NCBI GenBank assembly: GCA_947034895.1
Contig: OX344765.1
Location: 5,895,001 to 5,959,000, forward strand
Length of the DNA: 64,000 nucleotides
From: Rhytidiadelphus loreus
Lineage: Eukaryota > Streptophyta > Bryopsida > Hypnales > Hylocomiaceae
Reading direction: 5' to 3'
In this document: piece by piece, positions 1 to 12,667 of the stretch
Numbering within the stretch: position 1 is the first letter of the stretch
Layout of the letters: every line of letters begins with the position of its first letter
The notes under the pieces: generated by a model
Database searches by the model: none
Told to the model about the DNA's origin: nothing
The model's input: the letters and a program-made list of their open reading frames with translations, nothing else
Made by a program: the position numbers and the translations under genes

Positions 1-3000
1 TTCGTGCAAATGTCTTTTGCACTTTCGGGAACCCCGAGATTCGAATATCACCTTCAATGTACCCCCCCGTCTTTCGTCCCGAGAGCACATCCATGAGCGT
101 CGACTTCCCAGCTCCACTTACCCCCACTAACGCCGTCAACACTCCCGGTCGAAACGCCCCGGTGATTTTATTCAGCAGCTGCAGCTTGCTCTCCTTCACA
201 TCCTCCGATTTCATCTCCCCAGGCATGTCGACGAAGTAACTCACGTCGTCGAAAGAGATCGACAGCGGCTCGAACGGCAAGATCATGCCCCGTTTCACTT
301 CGACGGCGACCTCCTCGACGTCGGAGTCGGAGGGGCGGTGGCTGGTAGAGGATCGATGGCTTCGACTCAAGCGAGGAGCGTCACCTCGGGACGCCATGAT
401 GGCTGACAAGGATCGAGACTGAGAACGGGAGGATTTGGACTTGGAGATGACGAGGTCGCCACCGGTGCGATTCGCCTCCTTCTCGTCGAGCTCTTCTTGG
501 GACATGATCGCTTGTGGCTTGCCCACGGCAGGCATGAACTGAATACCGAGAGTGAAGCCGATGTTGAAGATGACGTAGAAACCGAGGAGGGCGCCGATCG
601 AGATCCAGTACCAGTGGGATTCCGTGTATTGGCCATGAGATTGGAGAATTTTCGCTCCCACGGTGTTGACACCGCCTGGTCCGGTATATGGCTGCACAGA
701 CATTCAATCAAGACCCAGGTAATCACAAGCATTAGAAGAAACCTTCGCAGATTTGGAGAAGTCCTGAGGTTCATTTCGTTTCGCAAGGAGGTGGCCATTT
801 TTGTGTCTAAATGCTTGAATCTTGATTAAAGCTTGTCCACAAGGGTGGTGAGGTTCGTTAACTTGTAATATATTGTGCTGTAATTCCACTGCAAGTTGCC
901 TCCCAGAAGTGAGTAGCAATTTGTTAACTGAGACCACTTGGACCAAGCGAGAATTCCGTAGGTAGTTCTAGTTTGCTCACTGGTGCTAGGGGGCGGGGCA
1001 AGATTCTGAGACAGTGGGAGTTCTATGGGAGCTTTGTAGGAATGGCGAGTTACAATGACGAGGATTGTTTGAAAGAGGAGTACCTTGTCCCATCGAGAGT
1101 TGGTGAATTCGTTAACGCTAATCCCCAGCACAGCGTAGCTCATGTTGGAAACCCAGTACCCCCATCGCCACCACACGGGGAGATCGGGCCGCGGGATAAT
1201 GAACCCTCCTAGCATGAACAGAAGCAACAAAATGATCCACCCTAACGTGAACCCCAGCGTCATGGTGCGGCACACAGCTCCAATGAATCTGAACATCCCC
1301 CCGGCTTGCTGCTGAATCAAAAACAGCATCAGGAAGAATTTGAAGAACGCTCCAGCCGTAGGTGCGAATCCCGTCACAAAGTACGAAATGCACGAGAAGA
1401 TCCCCACCTCCAACAATGAAGTGGGAACGCTGAGCACCATGACAGACAACGAGTACGCCCACGCGGGAATGAAGAGCATGTCACGTTGCTTAATCAGCAC
1501 GGGAAGACGCGCGATGGTGGACGCAAGCTCCCCAAAACCAGTGAACATGAAGGTAACCACAGCGTAAAAGAGAGCACTGAAGTACAACCCCCCATCGGAG
1601 ACCGTGTCCGTGTGAAGACGGGTCCGGAAGAACGTCGTCATAGAAATCAAGGCGCTGAGCGTGATCTGAATGGCTTTGATGATCGCCACAATGCCGTTCC
1701 GCTTGTAGAGCGTGAACTCCCGATCGAAAGTCGCCCGCAGAAGCTTCTTGTTCGAGAGCGAGAACCTCTCCTTCGCCAGCGCCGCGGGGTGACATCTCTC
1801 TTTCGGGTAAGGAACCGCGAGCTCGTCGAGAATGCGCGCCCCAATGTGGAAGTGTTGAAACTCCTCGGCGAAGAATTTCACAGGGACGTAACGGTAGGGC
1901 TTGCGCTTATCCATCCAGTACTGCTCTTGATCTTTCCGCGATGTCACCTCTTGGAGAAAATCCGCGATGCCTTTGCGATCCGGACACTTGAATCCGCAGT
2001 GCTCGAAAAACTCCACCACTTGCTTGATGGGACCGTGGTACACCACCTGAAATTTTCGCACGAATTTTAGCCAAATGAATGGAACAGAAAACAATATCCT
2101 AATTTCAGAAAAGAAGCTCTTGCAGTCAATTATCCCAAACTCACGGAATTGCTACCAAAAAAATATCAGAATGAACCAGAAATGTATCAAAAACTGTACG
2201 AATGCGTGGAACAGAAAGCAAAAAATTAAGTTCAAAAAAGAAGTTCTTGAAGGCAATTATCCAAGGCTCACGGAATTGCTACAAAAAATGCCAGAATGAA
2301 CCAAAAATGCATCCCAAACAGTAGACTACTTTTGTTACAAAATAATTCAAGAAACGAGAAATTTTACCAAAGATCCTAACCACGTCACTGACCTGGCCTT
2401 CCGAGAGCAAGAGCACATCGTCGAAGAGATTGAAAACCTCGGGCGCGGGTTGCAGTAACGAGATCAAGGTGGTAGCGGACATCTCATGCGTGAATCTGCG
2501 TAAGGTTCTCACAATGCTGAACGTCGTTGAGCTGTCTAAGCCCGTGGAAATCTCGTCCATAAAGAGAGCTTTCAATGGGCCGACGAGCATCTCCCCTGTG
2601 GTCACACGCTTCTTCTGACCTCCGGAGATTCCTCGCCGCATCTCGTCTCCGACCACGGTGTCGGCGCAGATGTCGAGTCCGAGTGTTTTCAAAATGTACT
2701 CCGCTATGAGGCTGCTTTTGGGTCCTGGTATCGCCGTCGCCTTCATGTACGTGTCCACGTCGCGGTCGGGGCGAATCCCGCTCTCTTTCTCGCGACGCGA
2801 CACTTCCTCGAGCATTTCTAGACCATGGACAACGGCGGAATGTCAGCAACACAATGGCGATGGCCATGGCGCGACCTCGCAGTTCGCGAAGGACTAGTGG
2901 AAACGTTGCTTTAAATGACCCCGGTTTATTGAAGCAACACCATCGACGTAATTTCTCAGTCAGCTAGCTCCAAATCTCTTAGTTCCTCGTATTCGTTATT

Positions 3001-4581
3001 GCACAATTTGGATAATGCACAATGATAGATGTACTGCTTCAAAAAAATGTACTTTGCTAATACAAACTAGGAATCTTGACAAATGATTTCACTTTTAGAC
3101 ACATTGATGGTTAACAACTTGGGAACACAATTGGAACTTAGTAAGCGAATCTGCAAAGATTTCCTTGAAAAAAAACACAATGACAACAGAAGATGGATAT
3201 TGTGTGTTTAAGTTAATTCATAATGGGGTTTGCAGTACAGTAATCTAATAATGAAATTTAGTGTTAACTACACTAATTAATTTGAAAATGTTACAAGTTT
3301 TTGCTCTCGCATGAATATTTTTACCATGAGCAGAGATATCAATACTAGAGTAGTGATGAGAGGAAAGCATAGTTACCGTATTGTGGCCCGACGCCCTGCA
3401 CCTGAGCCGAGAACTGCATAGTCTCCCGAACCGTCAATTCGCCGACGTGCAAGTCGTGCTGGCTAACATACGCAGCTGTCTTCGCCGCCACGAATTCATC
3501 TGGAGTGTGCCCATTGAACGTGACTTTCCCTTTGACCTTCAAGCTCCCGTCCAGCTTCGAAGCCAACGCGAGCAACAGCGTCGTCTTCCCCGCCCCAGGA
3601 GGCCCAAGCAGCAACGTCATTCTGCACACAATTCAATCTCTCGTATCTGAGTGGCGGAACCTTCAATCGTGGGTTTCAGAAGAGCTGGTCGTACTTTCAT
3701 TATTCAGAGACTCTTCCGAGGATTTGAATGTCGAGAATCAATCTTCAAGCTTTGTGATTAAAGATTCACGTTCATGTTTCAATGCCGAAGACTCCTCTAC
3801 CTCGAACTAGAAAATGGGGTTGCAAAGTTTGCAGTAGTTTGGCTCCTGCAATTGGTTCCCCAATTGCAACATTGAAAGCACTCAAGGTTGAACCCATCGA
3901 CTACTGCAAAGGTGGCCATTACCTTCCAGGTTTGATGACGCCGCTCACGTTTTCAAGAATTGTGAGGACCCGCTTCTTCGTCGGCGACAAGTGCACGACA
4001 CTCGCGAGACTGTCCATGATGTTAAGAAACGTATTCCACAGCGTCGGCAAGCCCCGACTCCCAACATAACAATTCGCCTTCACGGTCAACTTCTCGTACC
4101 GCACTTCAATAGTCGGAAGCTCCACTCCCACTCGATCCAGTCGTTGTCTCACTTTTGCCATAAGATGTTCTTCATTATCCAAGGGTCGGTGCAGCGTTTG
4201 CAACAAATGATGAAAATCCGCCATGGAGAGATGCTTCATATCCACCTCCCGCACACTCCCGGATTCTTTCCGCAGCATGGAAGTCCGGATGCGCTTGAAC
4301 GTGGGCAGCTTCTCCAGCGCCGCCCATCGGAGGTCGGTCTCGTCGTCATCGTGGTTAGGCTGCCCCGGGTCTTCCAAGGGGTTGGCGCCCGTGCCAAACA
4401 GGCCGTACGACTGCGAGGGACCAATGCTGCTGTTCGCGATGAGGTCGCGCGCCGAGCGCGACATGCGGCCCGAGTGGCGTCGGGAGCTCCGGCTCAAGCT
4501 CTCTGACGGAGTCAGGCTCCATGGCTCCCCACCGCCACGCTCGGGGTCCTTCAAATCCTTCTCCGGGTCATTGTTGTCCAT
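1..4581 (-). CDS. PDR-type full-size ABCG transporter, 3' part outside window
   Basis: ATP-driven membrane exporter of the plant pleiotropic drug resistance family; the substrate cannot be read from sequence. Exons on the minus strand: 4581–3923, 3621–3377, 2817–2393, 2046–1084 and 691–1 (continuing off the edge). All introns are GT–AG and phases stay consistent over 994 codons. The ATG at 4581 opens MDNNDPEKD, a polar Ser/Arg-rich N-terminus. NBD1 follows: Walker A GPPGAGKT (about residues 226–233), signature ISGGQKKR (365–372) and Walker B LFMDE (386–390). Exon 4 holds the hydrophobic TMD1, including GGMFRFIGA and [12 protein letters not shown] basic, Ser-rich linker leads to NBD2, whose Walker A GVSGAGKS (954–961) is reached before the sequence ends at KTFAR. 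The family is usually about 1450 residues, so roughly the last third is missing. Compared with the paralogue at 21497–33481 it lacks nine introns and has one private intron between EGQ and VVY. Confidence 0.92.
2074..2323. repeat. tandem duplication in intron 3 of the left PDR gene
   Basis: Two imperfect copies of about 125 bp lie side by side (about 2074–2199 and 2204–2323). Both contain TCACGGAATTGCTAC and CAGAATGAACCA in the same order and spacing. They occupy most of the intron that only this paralogue has (2047–2392). Confidence 0.8.
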
Positions 4582-4602
4582 TGCGTCTGGATTCTCTCGG
4601 TC

Positions 4603-4611
4603 TCACTGCAT
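4603..4611 (-). promoter_or_regulatory. minimal upstream ORF (Met-Gln-stop) before the left PDR gene
   Basis: On the minus strand ATG CAG TGA lies 21 nt before the main ATG at 4581. If the transcript starts further upstream, ribosomes would meet this two-codon ORF first. Whether it is in the 5' UTR is not shown by sequence alone. Confidence 0.3.
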
Positions 4612-5220
4612 GCGTGGCGCCTCAAATTCTTAACTGCTCTTTTGTCCCTGCGTAATGAACAAACATCAGACGCGCTTGTGTTACCGTTACCGCTTCTGAA
4701 TTTACAAGACTCAAACAACAAGGGCCAGTTACGTCGTCGTACTCGATAAATTCAAGAATAGTTTGGGCACTTTCCCAGGAACTCGTGTGAAATCTCAGAT
4801 CCATACCGGCTCTAAGAGCTTTGTGCACCTCAATGTCACAATTGTGGCACTCTGAAACAAGTCATTTGAACAAACACGACAATCGAACGCATTCTAGAGC
4901 CACTGAGCACCGAGTACAGCAGATGAGACGCAGGTTAACCAGTAATTCTTCGAGACAAAAAACTACTGGGGTAAAGAAATCTCGACTTGAAGTCGTTGAG
5001 TTTTAGCTCTAGTAGATTTACCTCTTATGCTGTGTTAGCGCTAGCTCAAGGTTTCGTAGCGACGAAGAGCGACAACAAGCTAGCCTTCGAAAACTGCAGG
5101 AATCTCAGAACCCTAGTACAAACTTGCACTAGAATCTTAGCCAGGAAATCTTCGTTCCGCATTCAAAGCCAATTCAGCGTCACACCATCTCCAGGAGTAA
5201 TACAGAACATGTATCCCAAG

Positions 5221-5632
5221 TCAAAGCCCGACCACTTCCACAAAAACCGTTTCACTTTGTACTCCAAACCGCAACCTTTCCAAACCACAATCTTCACTTT
5301 GCAGAAATTCAATCAGTTTCGAGCTTGACCAGCCTTCCCAGCAAGGAGAAAGCGGCTCGATGCCCTGGTCGTCGAGGGGCCGAATGCCAAGCAGCCCACG
5401 ACTCTCCTCAATGAATGCCTCCTCAAAGTTATATACCCAAGACTCGTGCATCCAAAGCTTCCCAAGCTACACTCTCAGTTTTCTCGTCACATTCCTGTTG
5501 ACTGCCCACGAGGGGAAGCTCACGCCTACCGTAGTAGTACCGTACTACGACGAGGTCTTCGGCGAGGTTTCGGCGGAAGGTCTTGGGGTAGCTTCGGAAA
5601 GGAATGTGGTTTGCCAAAGCCACGAATCTCAC
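5221..5632 (-). pseudogene. coding-like remnant, unidentified
   Basis: Upstream of the left PDR gene is a GC-richer block with two overlapping open stretches on the minus strand in different frames. One (5632–5429) contains NLAEDLVVVRYYYGRRELP. The other (5451–5221) contains EEAFIEESRGLLGIRPLDD. Composition resembles coding sequence, and a frameshift between the two would join them. I do not recognise the protein. It could be a decayed gene fragment or chance open frames in a promoter-proximal region. Confidence 0.25.
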
Positions 5633-5710
5633 TTATGGAGACTCTTGCTGCCCACGCCCTCGCTCACCTTGATGCGCAAGTAGTACTCACTTCTGTGAAA
5701 CAATAGACTT

Positions 5711-6724
5711 TTAATACAGTAACGTACTTGCAGGACTGGTTGCAGGACTGGATTGAGGGCTACATTGCAAGTGTGAGTAGAGTCAGGGACAAAAAGATCC
5801 ATTCCTCATCGTGACGCTCCACCATTGTTTTTTACGGGGCAATATACGTCATATATCGCTATTGCTCTTGTCACAAGAATTCAACCAATGCACACAGGGC
5901 TCTCTTGAAATTTACTCCATAGCTAGGAAGGCATGCAAAACTCAATTGTTCCAAGTGAAAAATATCATTTTCCACATAGGTCAATAGTGCACCATATTTT
6001 ACGGCAACTAACTACATATTTTAAAAGATATGAAAGAGAGAGGAAAAAAAAGGTATTAAATGTTGACGCATATCAAACAAATAGTAGTAATAGTTGCTTC
6101 TACATGGGTGAAGTAAGGGTGACAAAGGCACACCAAAAAGGTCCACTTTCCGCTTGGGGTGGATTGAAAAAACTCCTTTAGACATCTTCAACTGGTCCTT
6201 GCCAAACTACCCAAATACATGTACTTCCACAATGCTTACGACATCCTAATTGTTTTCCCAACCACTACCTTGGCCTTGGTACCCCGACAAGAGAAACCCT
6301 CAAGACTTTTTGGCCCCGTTGTTGGCAACATACAAAGCAATTTGATTCCCTTGGAAGTGCAAAAGTACATACTAGGCTTTATTTGTTGCAGTTCATGATG
6401 GATTAGTAGAGGACTAAATTAGAAGATTTAGGGTGAATTTAGTGCATGGTGAGGACAACCAAAACATTAGGAGCATTTCCAAACCAATCTATTATAGACC
6501 TCTGACAATGAACTCTAATTACAAACACAAAATATACTTATCAACACTCTTATTAACAAGAATGCTTTACAAAGAGCTCAAACCACCCGATCATAGAAAG
6601 GGACCCATCTCCAAAGAGTCCTCCTCACTCAAGCTTTGTCTTATATAATAGAGATTGACTATTAATAAGACTATTAGTTCTTAAGATAAACTAGGACTTC
6701 TTTTTTAACTTTAGCTTTCTATCC
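5711..6724. other. AT-rich intergenic DNA, nothing recognised
   Basis: No convincing gene, hairpin or repeat boundary seen. The short open frames here lack family features. Confidence 0.5.
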
Positions 6725-6912
6725 TTGGTTCTATCTAACTCCAAGTTTCGACACACATGTATTAAGTCCTTGTATTCAAATCTTGATCTTCTACTTGGAG
6801 TTATCTAATTCCAAGTTCCAACACACCTATGTTAAGTCTTTGTACTCAAATCTTATCTTCTACTTGGAGTTATCTAACTTCAAGTTCCAACACACATGTG
6901 TTAAGTCCAATG
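6725..6912. repeat. tandem repeat, about 70 bp unit, nearly 3 copies
   Basis: Three successive copies share TATCTAACTCCAAGTTYC, then CACACATGTRTTAAGTC, then (in the first two) CAAATCTT and TCTACTT. Successive starts are about 70 bp apart, and the third copy is cut short. Confidence 0.75.
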
Positions 6913-7012
6913 CACTAGTAATTCAAGTAGAGTTGTCTAACTCCATTGCATAAATCCACCATAAGGAGATATCTTTAAGCAATCTCTACTTATTCACTAG
7001 TGCACAATTCAT

Positions 7013-7115
7013 CCATAAAAGGTTATGACAAAGTCATGACACAATCATCATAAATCTTTCATCTATCAATGCATTCATCCATCAAAGGTTGTGACAAGGG
7101 TCATGACACAATCAG
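7013..7115. repeat. short tandem duplication, about 60–70 bp unit
   Basis: CATCCATAAAAGGTTATGACAA is followed by a second copy (CATCCATCAAAGGTTGTGACAA region). Each is followed by GTCATGACACAATCA. Confidence 0.6.
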
Positions 7116-7480
7116 AAACCTCTATGCCAATATATCACCATAACAAGACAAATTCAAAAAAACATCCCCGAATGCAAACAATATTAATCCCTCTTTATTG
7201 CTAGACCCAACATTCTCCTTCCCAAACCCAAAAAATTGACCAAATATGAAGAGACTGCATCTTGGTTAACAATAGGAAGATTCATAATTGTCATATCTTT
7301 TTTTAAGCATTCGTCATATGTGCCAATTAAATTAGATCTTCTCATTTTTTTGTACGAAAAGTCTTTTTCTAATCTAAAATCTTTTTCCTCTCCTTCTTTT
7401 TAATAATGTAAAAAAAGTCCACTTTAAGTTTGGATTGGCGGCTTTGCATTTGGGCAATCATTTTTTTATTTAAAAGTCAC

Positions 7481-8180
7481 AAGAACGGAATGAGGCCCGC
7501 CTCCCCTTGTACTGTCCCCTTTTCCGTTCCGCACCTGGATAGGGTGGGGATGCCCTAAAGGACGACGAAATACCGGTACGGGGGAGAAAACTTGGCGAGC
7601 CCGGGAAGATGCTGGCGAGCCGAAGCATCGGAGAGTCGTTTTGGGTTTGCAGTCCTGGCCCCACCTGGACTGTACTGTTAACTGAATTTAAGTGAGATTT
7701 TGTTGGTAAGTTAAGCTTAAGTTACCGGTAACGGTTCCATTGAGGCAGCCTTTTATCTTTTCCCCTCCCTGCCTGCCTGGAGGTGTTTACGGCCGAAAGC
7801 CAATTGGCTGTGGAGATTTGGGTCAGGGGAAGTTATGGGGCACTTGGGGAACTTTGGGAACTTTGGGAACCTACTGATGAGCGTGATTGGAAATATCAGA
7901 GGGTTCTGCGAGGCATTGATGACATCATCAGCCTGTCATGTGCTATTGTCCTTCGAAGCCGTGCGCTTATTGCAGCGCAGACGTTGCCAGAGTGAATTAT
8001 TCACCAAGAAAAGTGTCCCCCAAGCCACTTTTTACCAATTAAAAAATGTGAAAAATCAATCAGCTTCAAAAGTCTCCCGGGTGCGGAACTGCGGACGGAC
8101 CCTCACAAGTGTCGGAATCTTTCCTAATCTGTCTTTTGGGGGACTGATGACAAGGAAAGGTGCAACAAAATTTGTTTCCA
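7481..8180. other. GC-richer island without a recognisable gene
   Basis: Base composition rises sharply compared with the flanks, and short open frames occur on both strands. None has a recognisable domain. GAACTTTGG is repeated head to tail near 7850. It may be a relic exon or promoter region. Confidence 0.3.
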
Positions 8181-8940
8181 AAAATACAAGAGAAAAAGAT
8201 TGAACGAAACATAAAACTCAATTAGGCTTCATATAAGGGAGACAAGCCTATTCACTATCCTCATTTGCAATTTGAATTATATGTTGGGGCCAACTCTAAG
8301 AGGGACATGTATTTTTAAGAGGTGTGCGCTTGTTTCACAAATCAAACCCAAGTGGAATTATAATTTTTCAATTAAAATTGTAATTGTTGTGAATTTTTGA
8401 AGTGATCTAAAACTACCCTAAAATTACAAAACTTCTGACAAAGTGAAGTTACAAACGTTCTATAAACAATCCATCGCTTTAAAGTACTTACCAATAAAGG
8501 ATTGACATGTTACCACTTGTAGGCATTAATGCACTGATTTGGACGAATTTGGATGTTTTTTTGGATGGAATTGGAATGAGAAGTAGTGGGTGGAATTGGG
8601 CTAATCTACCTTAATTTCAACTTCTTCTACACTATCCAAAGTAAATGAAAGAAGCAACTACACTAAATTTGTCCTAGTAGTGCATGTTATGAAATGAGCC
8701 TACTTATACTTATCACTTTTAGCAAGGGAGTAGTTTTTTTTAATACATTGTAAATTAAAGTATGCTATTCATATTGAAGAGTCTTCATACATTCAATGGA
8801 TAAGAAAATTCCTTGCTTATACAAAGTTATAACCATATGTAATTAAATTTCATAACACGCACCAATAAGACATTGCATTTTTAGAGAAACTCACCTATCC
8901 ATGTAGCATTGAGACTATTTTCATATAACTTAATCCTTAA

Positions 8941-9906
8941 CCCCTAAAGGACCGAGCCATTTTCTGGATCCAAAATCACTGAAAACTGCCTTTTCTGCTG
9001 CGATCATTCACAAAGTTTTGAAAATGTTTTTTTTGAAAATGTAACCGTAAGATCTTCAAGTGAACTTGTATGAGAGGGTGTGGTAAAAATTTTGTGAGGT
9101 CTCACCGTACGAATAGAGAAATATTTGCATTCAAAGTCATTTTTTATTTTTTTTCACTGTGCCCCAAAATTTCAAATGCCTTTGACCGCCTTATGCTCAA
9201 TTTTTTTGTACTACAGAGCTTAAAGTTAAATTTTTCTTTTATAGGTATTGAAGTTAAGCATATGCATACCAATTTTCAAAGCAATTCAACACAACTAACA
9301 CCTCCAAAAAAAATTTGCAATGCCACAATGTCCCAGAAATTGACAATGCACTAGGTCAATTTTGAATCAGTTTTCCCACCTCAAACTTTGAGACATTGAA
9401 AATCTGAACGGTGGATAGAAAGACATACTTATGTTTGACAAGTACAATTTTTTTTTTTTTAAATATGAAAATCTGAGATTTCTATGACCTTCCAAAGTTT
9501 GCAGTTGCCTGCAAAGAAGTTCACAGACTGGGCAACACTTGTAGAAAGGGACCCAAGATATCCCCAACGGCCCAAACCCCAACGTCAAAGCTCAACTTTC
9601 CAAGATCCGGGTTTCCACTTCAAACCCGTTGCTTTCCCCTCTCCTGTCCTCTTGCCCACTTGTACTACCCCTACACAATCAAACACATATTCCCCTGCCC
9701 CAGCTGCCCAACGAACAACTTTTGGCGGAAAAATGGCCACAACTTCTACAAAATAACTCGGATTTCTATGAAATTCTTATGAATGCGAAGCTCGTGACTA
9801 ACTGCACGCATTCAAAAAGTTTCAGAAAATCAGACCCCAAAACCAACTTGAATGAGCCTACCCGAAATCCCAAAAGTCCCCTGAGGGGACTTTGGTCCTT
9901 AAGGGG
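8941..9906. mobile_element. TTAA-flanked non-autonomous DNA transposon (copy T1)
   Basis: The left end CCCCTAAAGGACC directly follows TTAA (8937–8940). The right end is the inverse CCCCTTAAGGACC, followed by TGAA, a one-base variant of TTAA. The subterminal right end aligns with the right end of T6 (40201–41141), including GGACCA and a shared TTTCGGGYAGG block. There is no transposase ORF. TTAA plus terminal CCC points to piggyBac; Kolobok also uses TTAA. Confidence 0.8.
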
Positions 9907-10039
9907 TGAAAGGACATTTCAAGTGTGGGCTTGGTCAAATTTCATGAGATTTCTATATTAAAACACACAATTCAAAATTTTGATATTTTTCACACATATT
10001 AATATATGTCTAAATTAAATCTAATTTTTTCATAGTTAA

Positions 10040-10253
10040 CCCATAAACATCAATAAGGACGTCCAATGAATGACAAGTGAATCTCTTGTATAGGACAAAA
10101 ATACAACTATTCATCCTCGATTTTTGGGGTGGAAAGGAGAAATCTTCTATATTGCTTTGACTTCGAATGAGTGGTTTTGAAATTTAGTATACCAATGATT
10201 CCCACGGTATCAAAATGCATGATTTCCACGGTCACCCGTCTATCCTTTAAGGG
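10040..10253. mobile_element. small TTAA-flanked MITE (copy T2)
   Basis: Flanked by TTAA at 10036–10039 and 10254–10257. The ends are CCCATAAACATCAATAAGGAC on the left and CCCTTAAAGGATAGACGGG (inverted) on the right. It shares interior blocks with T8 (57030–57227): ATGACAAG near the left end, and near the right end a related stretch that includes TGATACCGTGGGAATCAT here. It is a short subfamily of about 200 bp. Confidence 0.65.
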
Positions 10254-10929
10254 TTAAAAACATCAAATCAAATTTTATTTGATATTTAAAATAATAAAAA
10301 TTGATACAAATTATAGTAATTACAAAAAATGCTTTAAATAGTATTAATTTTTTTAAGAAAAATGGAAATAATAGTAAAAATCATCATTTAGAAAATTACA
10401 TTAGCTTTTGGAGTATATAATTTTTATTTCAATCCGTGCTCAGGAGCAAAAGTTATGTTGCAATAAGCTCAAAATGGGGGAGATTATGTAGCAAAAAAAA
10501 TTCCACAAAAAATTGGAATTGATCATAGATGTGAAAGTTATGGAGCTTCTTGTTTTGGTAATCATAGAAATTTCTAGAGGACAAAATGTATTGGATTCAT
10601 TTTTTAACTCAATTTTTACAATTTTCAGAAAGGAAAAAGTTCTAGAGGGTTGAGTATTTTTCTTTAACAATCTCACCATTGAGACTAGTGTGTTTCCTTG
10701 AAGCTATTAATGATTTAATCTTTCCTTCAATCTTGTACCAACTTCTACTTAACAATTTCTTAAAAAATGAAAATAAAGTATTTAAAAAAAAATTATAGAC
10801 TTTTAGCTCAAATCTTTGACATAAATGTTTTTAAGTCAAAATGTTTAGTGCAAAAACTTTAAGTTAAAAGATTCAAAATCAAATAATGTAATGAAAGAAC
10901 ATGCTAAAACCCCTGCTTTTTCACCTTAA

Positions 10930-11789
10930 CTCTTTAAGGATCCGGATAGTCTGGATTTCTAAAATTGTGAAAATGCATTATAAAATGAAACTCAAAATAA
11001 TAATGTATGGTAGCAATATCCATAATCGTCAATTAAGGGTTTCAGACATGATGTCTATTAATAGACATCCAACAAATTTTGGATTCTACTAGCAAGAGAA
11101 AAAAAATTTCAATGCACTTTGAAATGTATTTTTTGGACATTGTGAGTATAAGTTGTGAATTTTTAAAGAGCTCACTACAAATGCACCTAATACCAACACT
11201 GAGATTTGATATTCAGATGTAGTACATCCTAGTAATCACATCTATTTACTTCTTAGGATTTTTCAAGACTGTAGAGGTGGTGGTTATGAATACAATGACG
11301 CTTATGGGTGCTACTACTTTAACAATGAATCAAACAATAGTTGTAAAATATGATTCATAGATTATATCTATGTGGTTTGGTCAACTAATAATCAAATCAA
11401 TATTTTTCAATGAAATTTGAAGCCAAAAATTGGAAAATCCCTCTTTTATTGATTGTAGGTTGAATATTTGTGATTTGCACAAGAACTTTTGTACTAGAAG
11501 TTTGAAATGTTAAGTCCTAATCATTGTGAATTTTGAAGATTTTAATTTCACTTTTTTTATTCATGTTATTTTTTAAGGTTTGTTTTTTGAATTGAAAAAA
11601 GTTACTTTGTGAGGCTTGACCTACTAGTACCTATTGAATAATAGAACATTTGCAAAGCAAATTCTTCAAAATATATATTGTACAAATGTTAAAAAACTAA
11701 CACAAGAATCTTCTAAAAATTTGACGAATAAAAAAATGCATTTTTGTGTGCTTGGGATTGCATTCATCCACTATTTAGTCCTTTGGGGG
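10930..11789. mobile_element. TTAA-flanked non-autonomous element (copy T3)
   Basis: TTAA at 10926–10929 precedes CTCTTTAAGGATCC. The right end, inverted, reads CCCCCAAAGGACTAAATAG and is followed by TCAA. At 860 bp it is close to the sizes of T1, T4, T6 and T7. No coding capacity. Confidence 0.6.
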
Positions 11790-11793
11790 TCAA

Positions 11794-12372
11794 ACTCAAA
11801 TATCTTGCAATTTACATGATAAAAGTTTTTGAATTTTTTCTTCCCTACACTATTATATTAGTCTAGTGCAAGATCTTATGGTTAGATATTCAAAAGAAAA
11901 CAAATAGTAATTTTTTTTTTGCTCTTTGCAACAGAAATGGCCAAAAAGTGGCCCAAAAAAGACTTCATTGTTCATTATAGAAACAAAAAATGCATCAAGT
12001 TTGAATAGAACTAGGTTCAATAATTGGATCAAGTTTCGTTGACTATCCGTAGATCAAGGAGAGACTGCATCCCTTAAGACTCAAGCCAACAATTTAGGAA
12101 GTTGTTTTATGTGATTAAGTACATGGAAGATGCGTAGAGGTGTACAAGGGTTGTGATTGCTCGAGAAATTTCCAAAGTAGTAAAGTCCACTCAAGTAAAG
12201 CAACCATTTAAGCCTACCTAACTCGTGAGTGATTGGAACAAATACTTCAAGGAACATGTCACTTAGTCCTAGACAAGGGACACAAGCATGGTTGCTTGAA
12301 GAGCAAACTACCATATTATCCACTAACCAAAATAGGGACACCTTTTACATTGCACGTCCACAAGGCCACAAC
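11794..12372. other. intergenic DNA with a partial AGGTAG-family fragment
   Basis: Mostly unremarkable. At about 12195–12312, GCAACCATTTAAG and, inverted, GGTTGCTTGAAGAGC resemble the ends of the element that starts at 12375. This suggests a short degenerate copy. Confidence 0.35.
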
Positions 12373-12374
12373 TA

Positions 12375-12667
12375 AGGTAGTGTGCTCTTCAAGCAACCAT
12401 TTAAGCGTTGATTTCCTTTTCATGGAATCTAAATTCCTTGAAACAATTTTCAGTAAATTTTCATAGGAATGAAAAAGGAATTGACGGCTAACCCAAGTCG
12501 TTTCATATTTTTTGAACATTTGAGGATTTAATTACAAATTTTTGAAGTTGAAACGCAGTGGTCACTATAAACGACCACCTCCTGAAATGTACACTACTGG
12601 TACATTGAAGAAAGCAAAGTGTCGTGATCGCTTTAAGAGCATGGGCGCTTTTAGGGAGCATACTACT
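12375..12667. mobile_element. TA-flanked Stowaway-like MITE, family M1
   Basis: Starts AGGTAGTGTGCTCTTC after TA (12373–12374) and ends with the inverse of GTAGTATGCTCCCTAAAAGC; the right flank has drifted to TT. The interior (CTTGAAACAATTTTCAGTAAATT, GAAGTTGAAACG) recurs in the copies at 34910, 39964 and 49771. Confidence 0.75.

Noticed and set aside
826..1083. Extension of the left gene's exon 4 past RWDK
   Set aside because: The frame stays open, but homology to PDR proteins stops at RWDK. GT follows, and the next homologous block (PYTGPGG) begins after an AG at 692–693.
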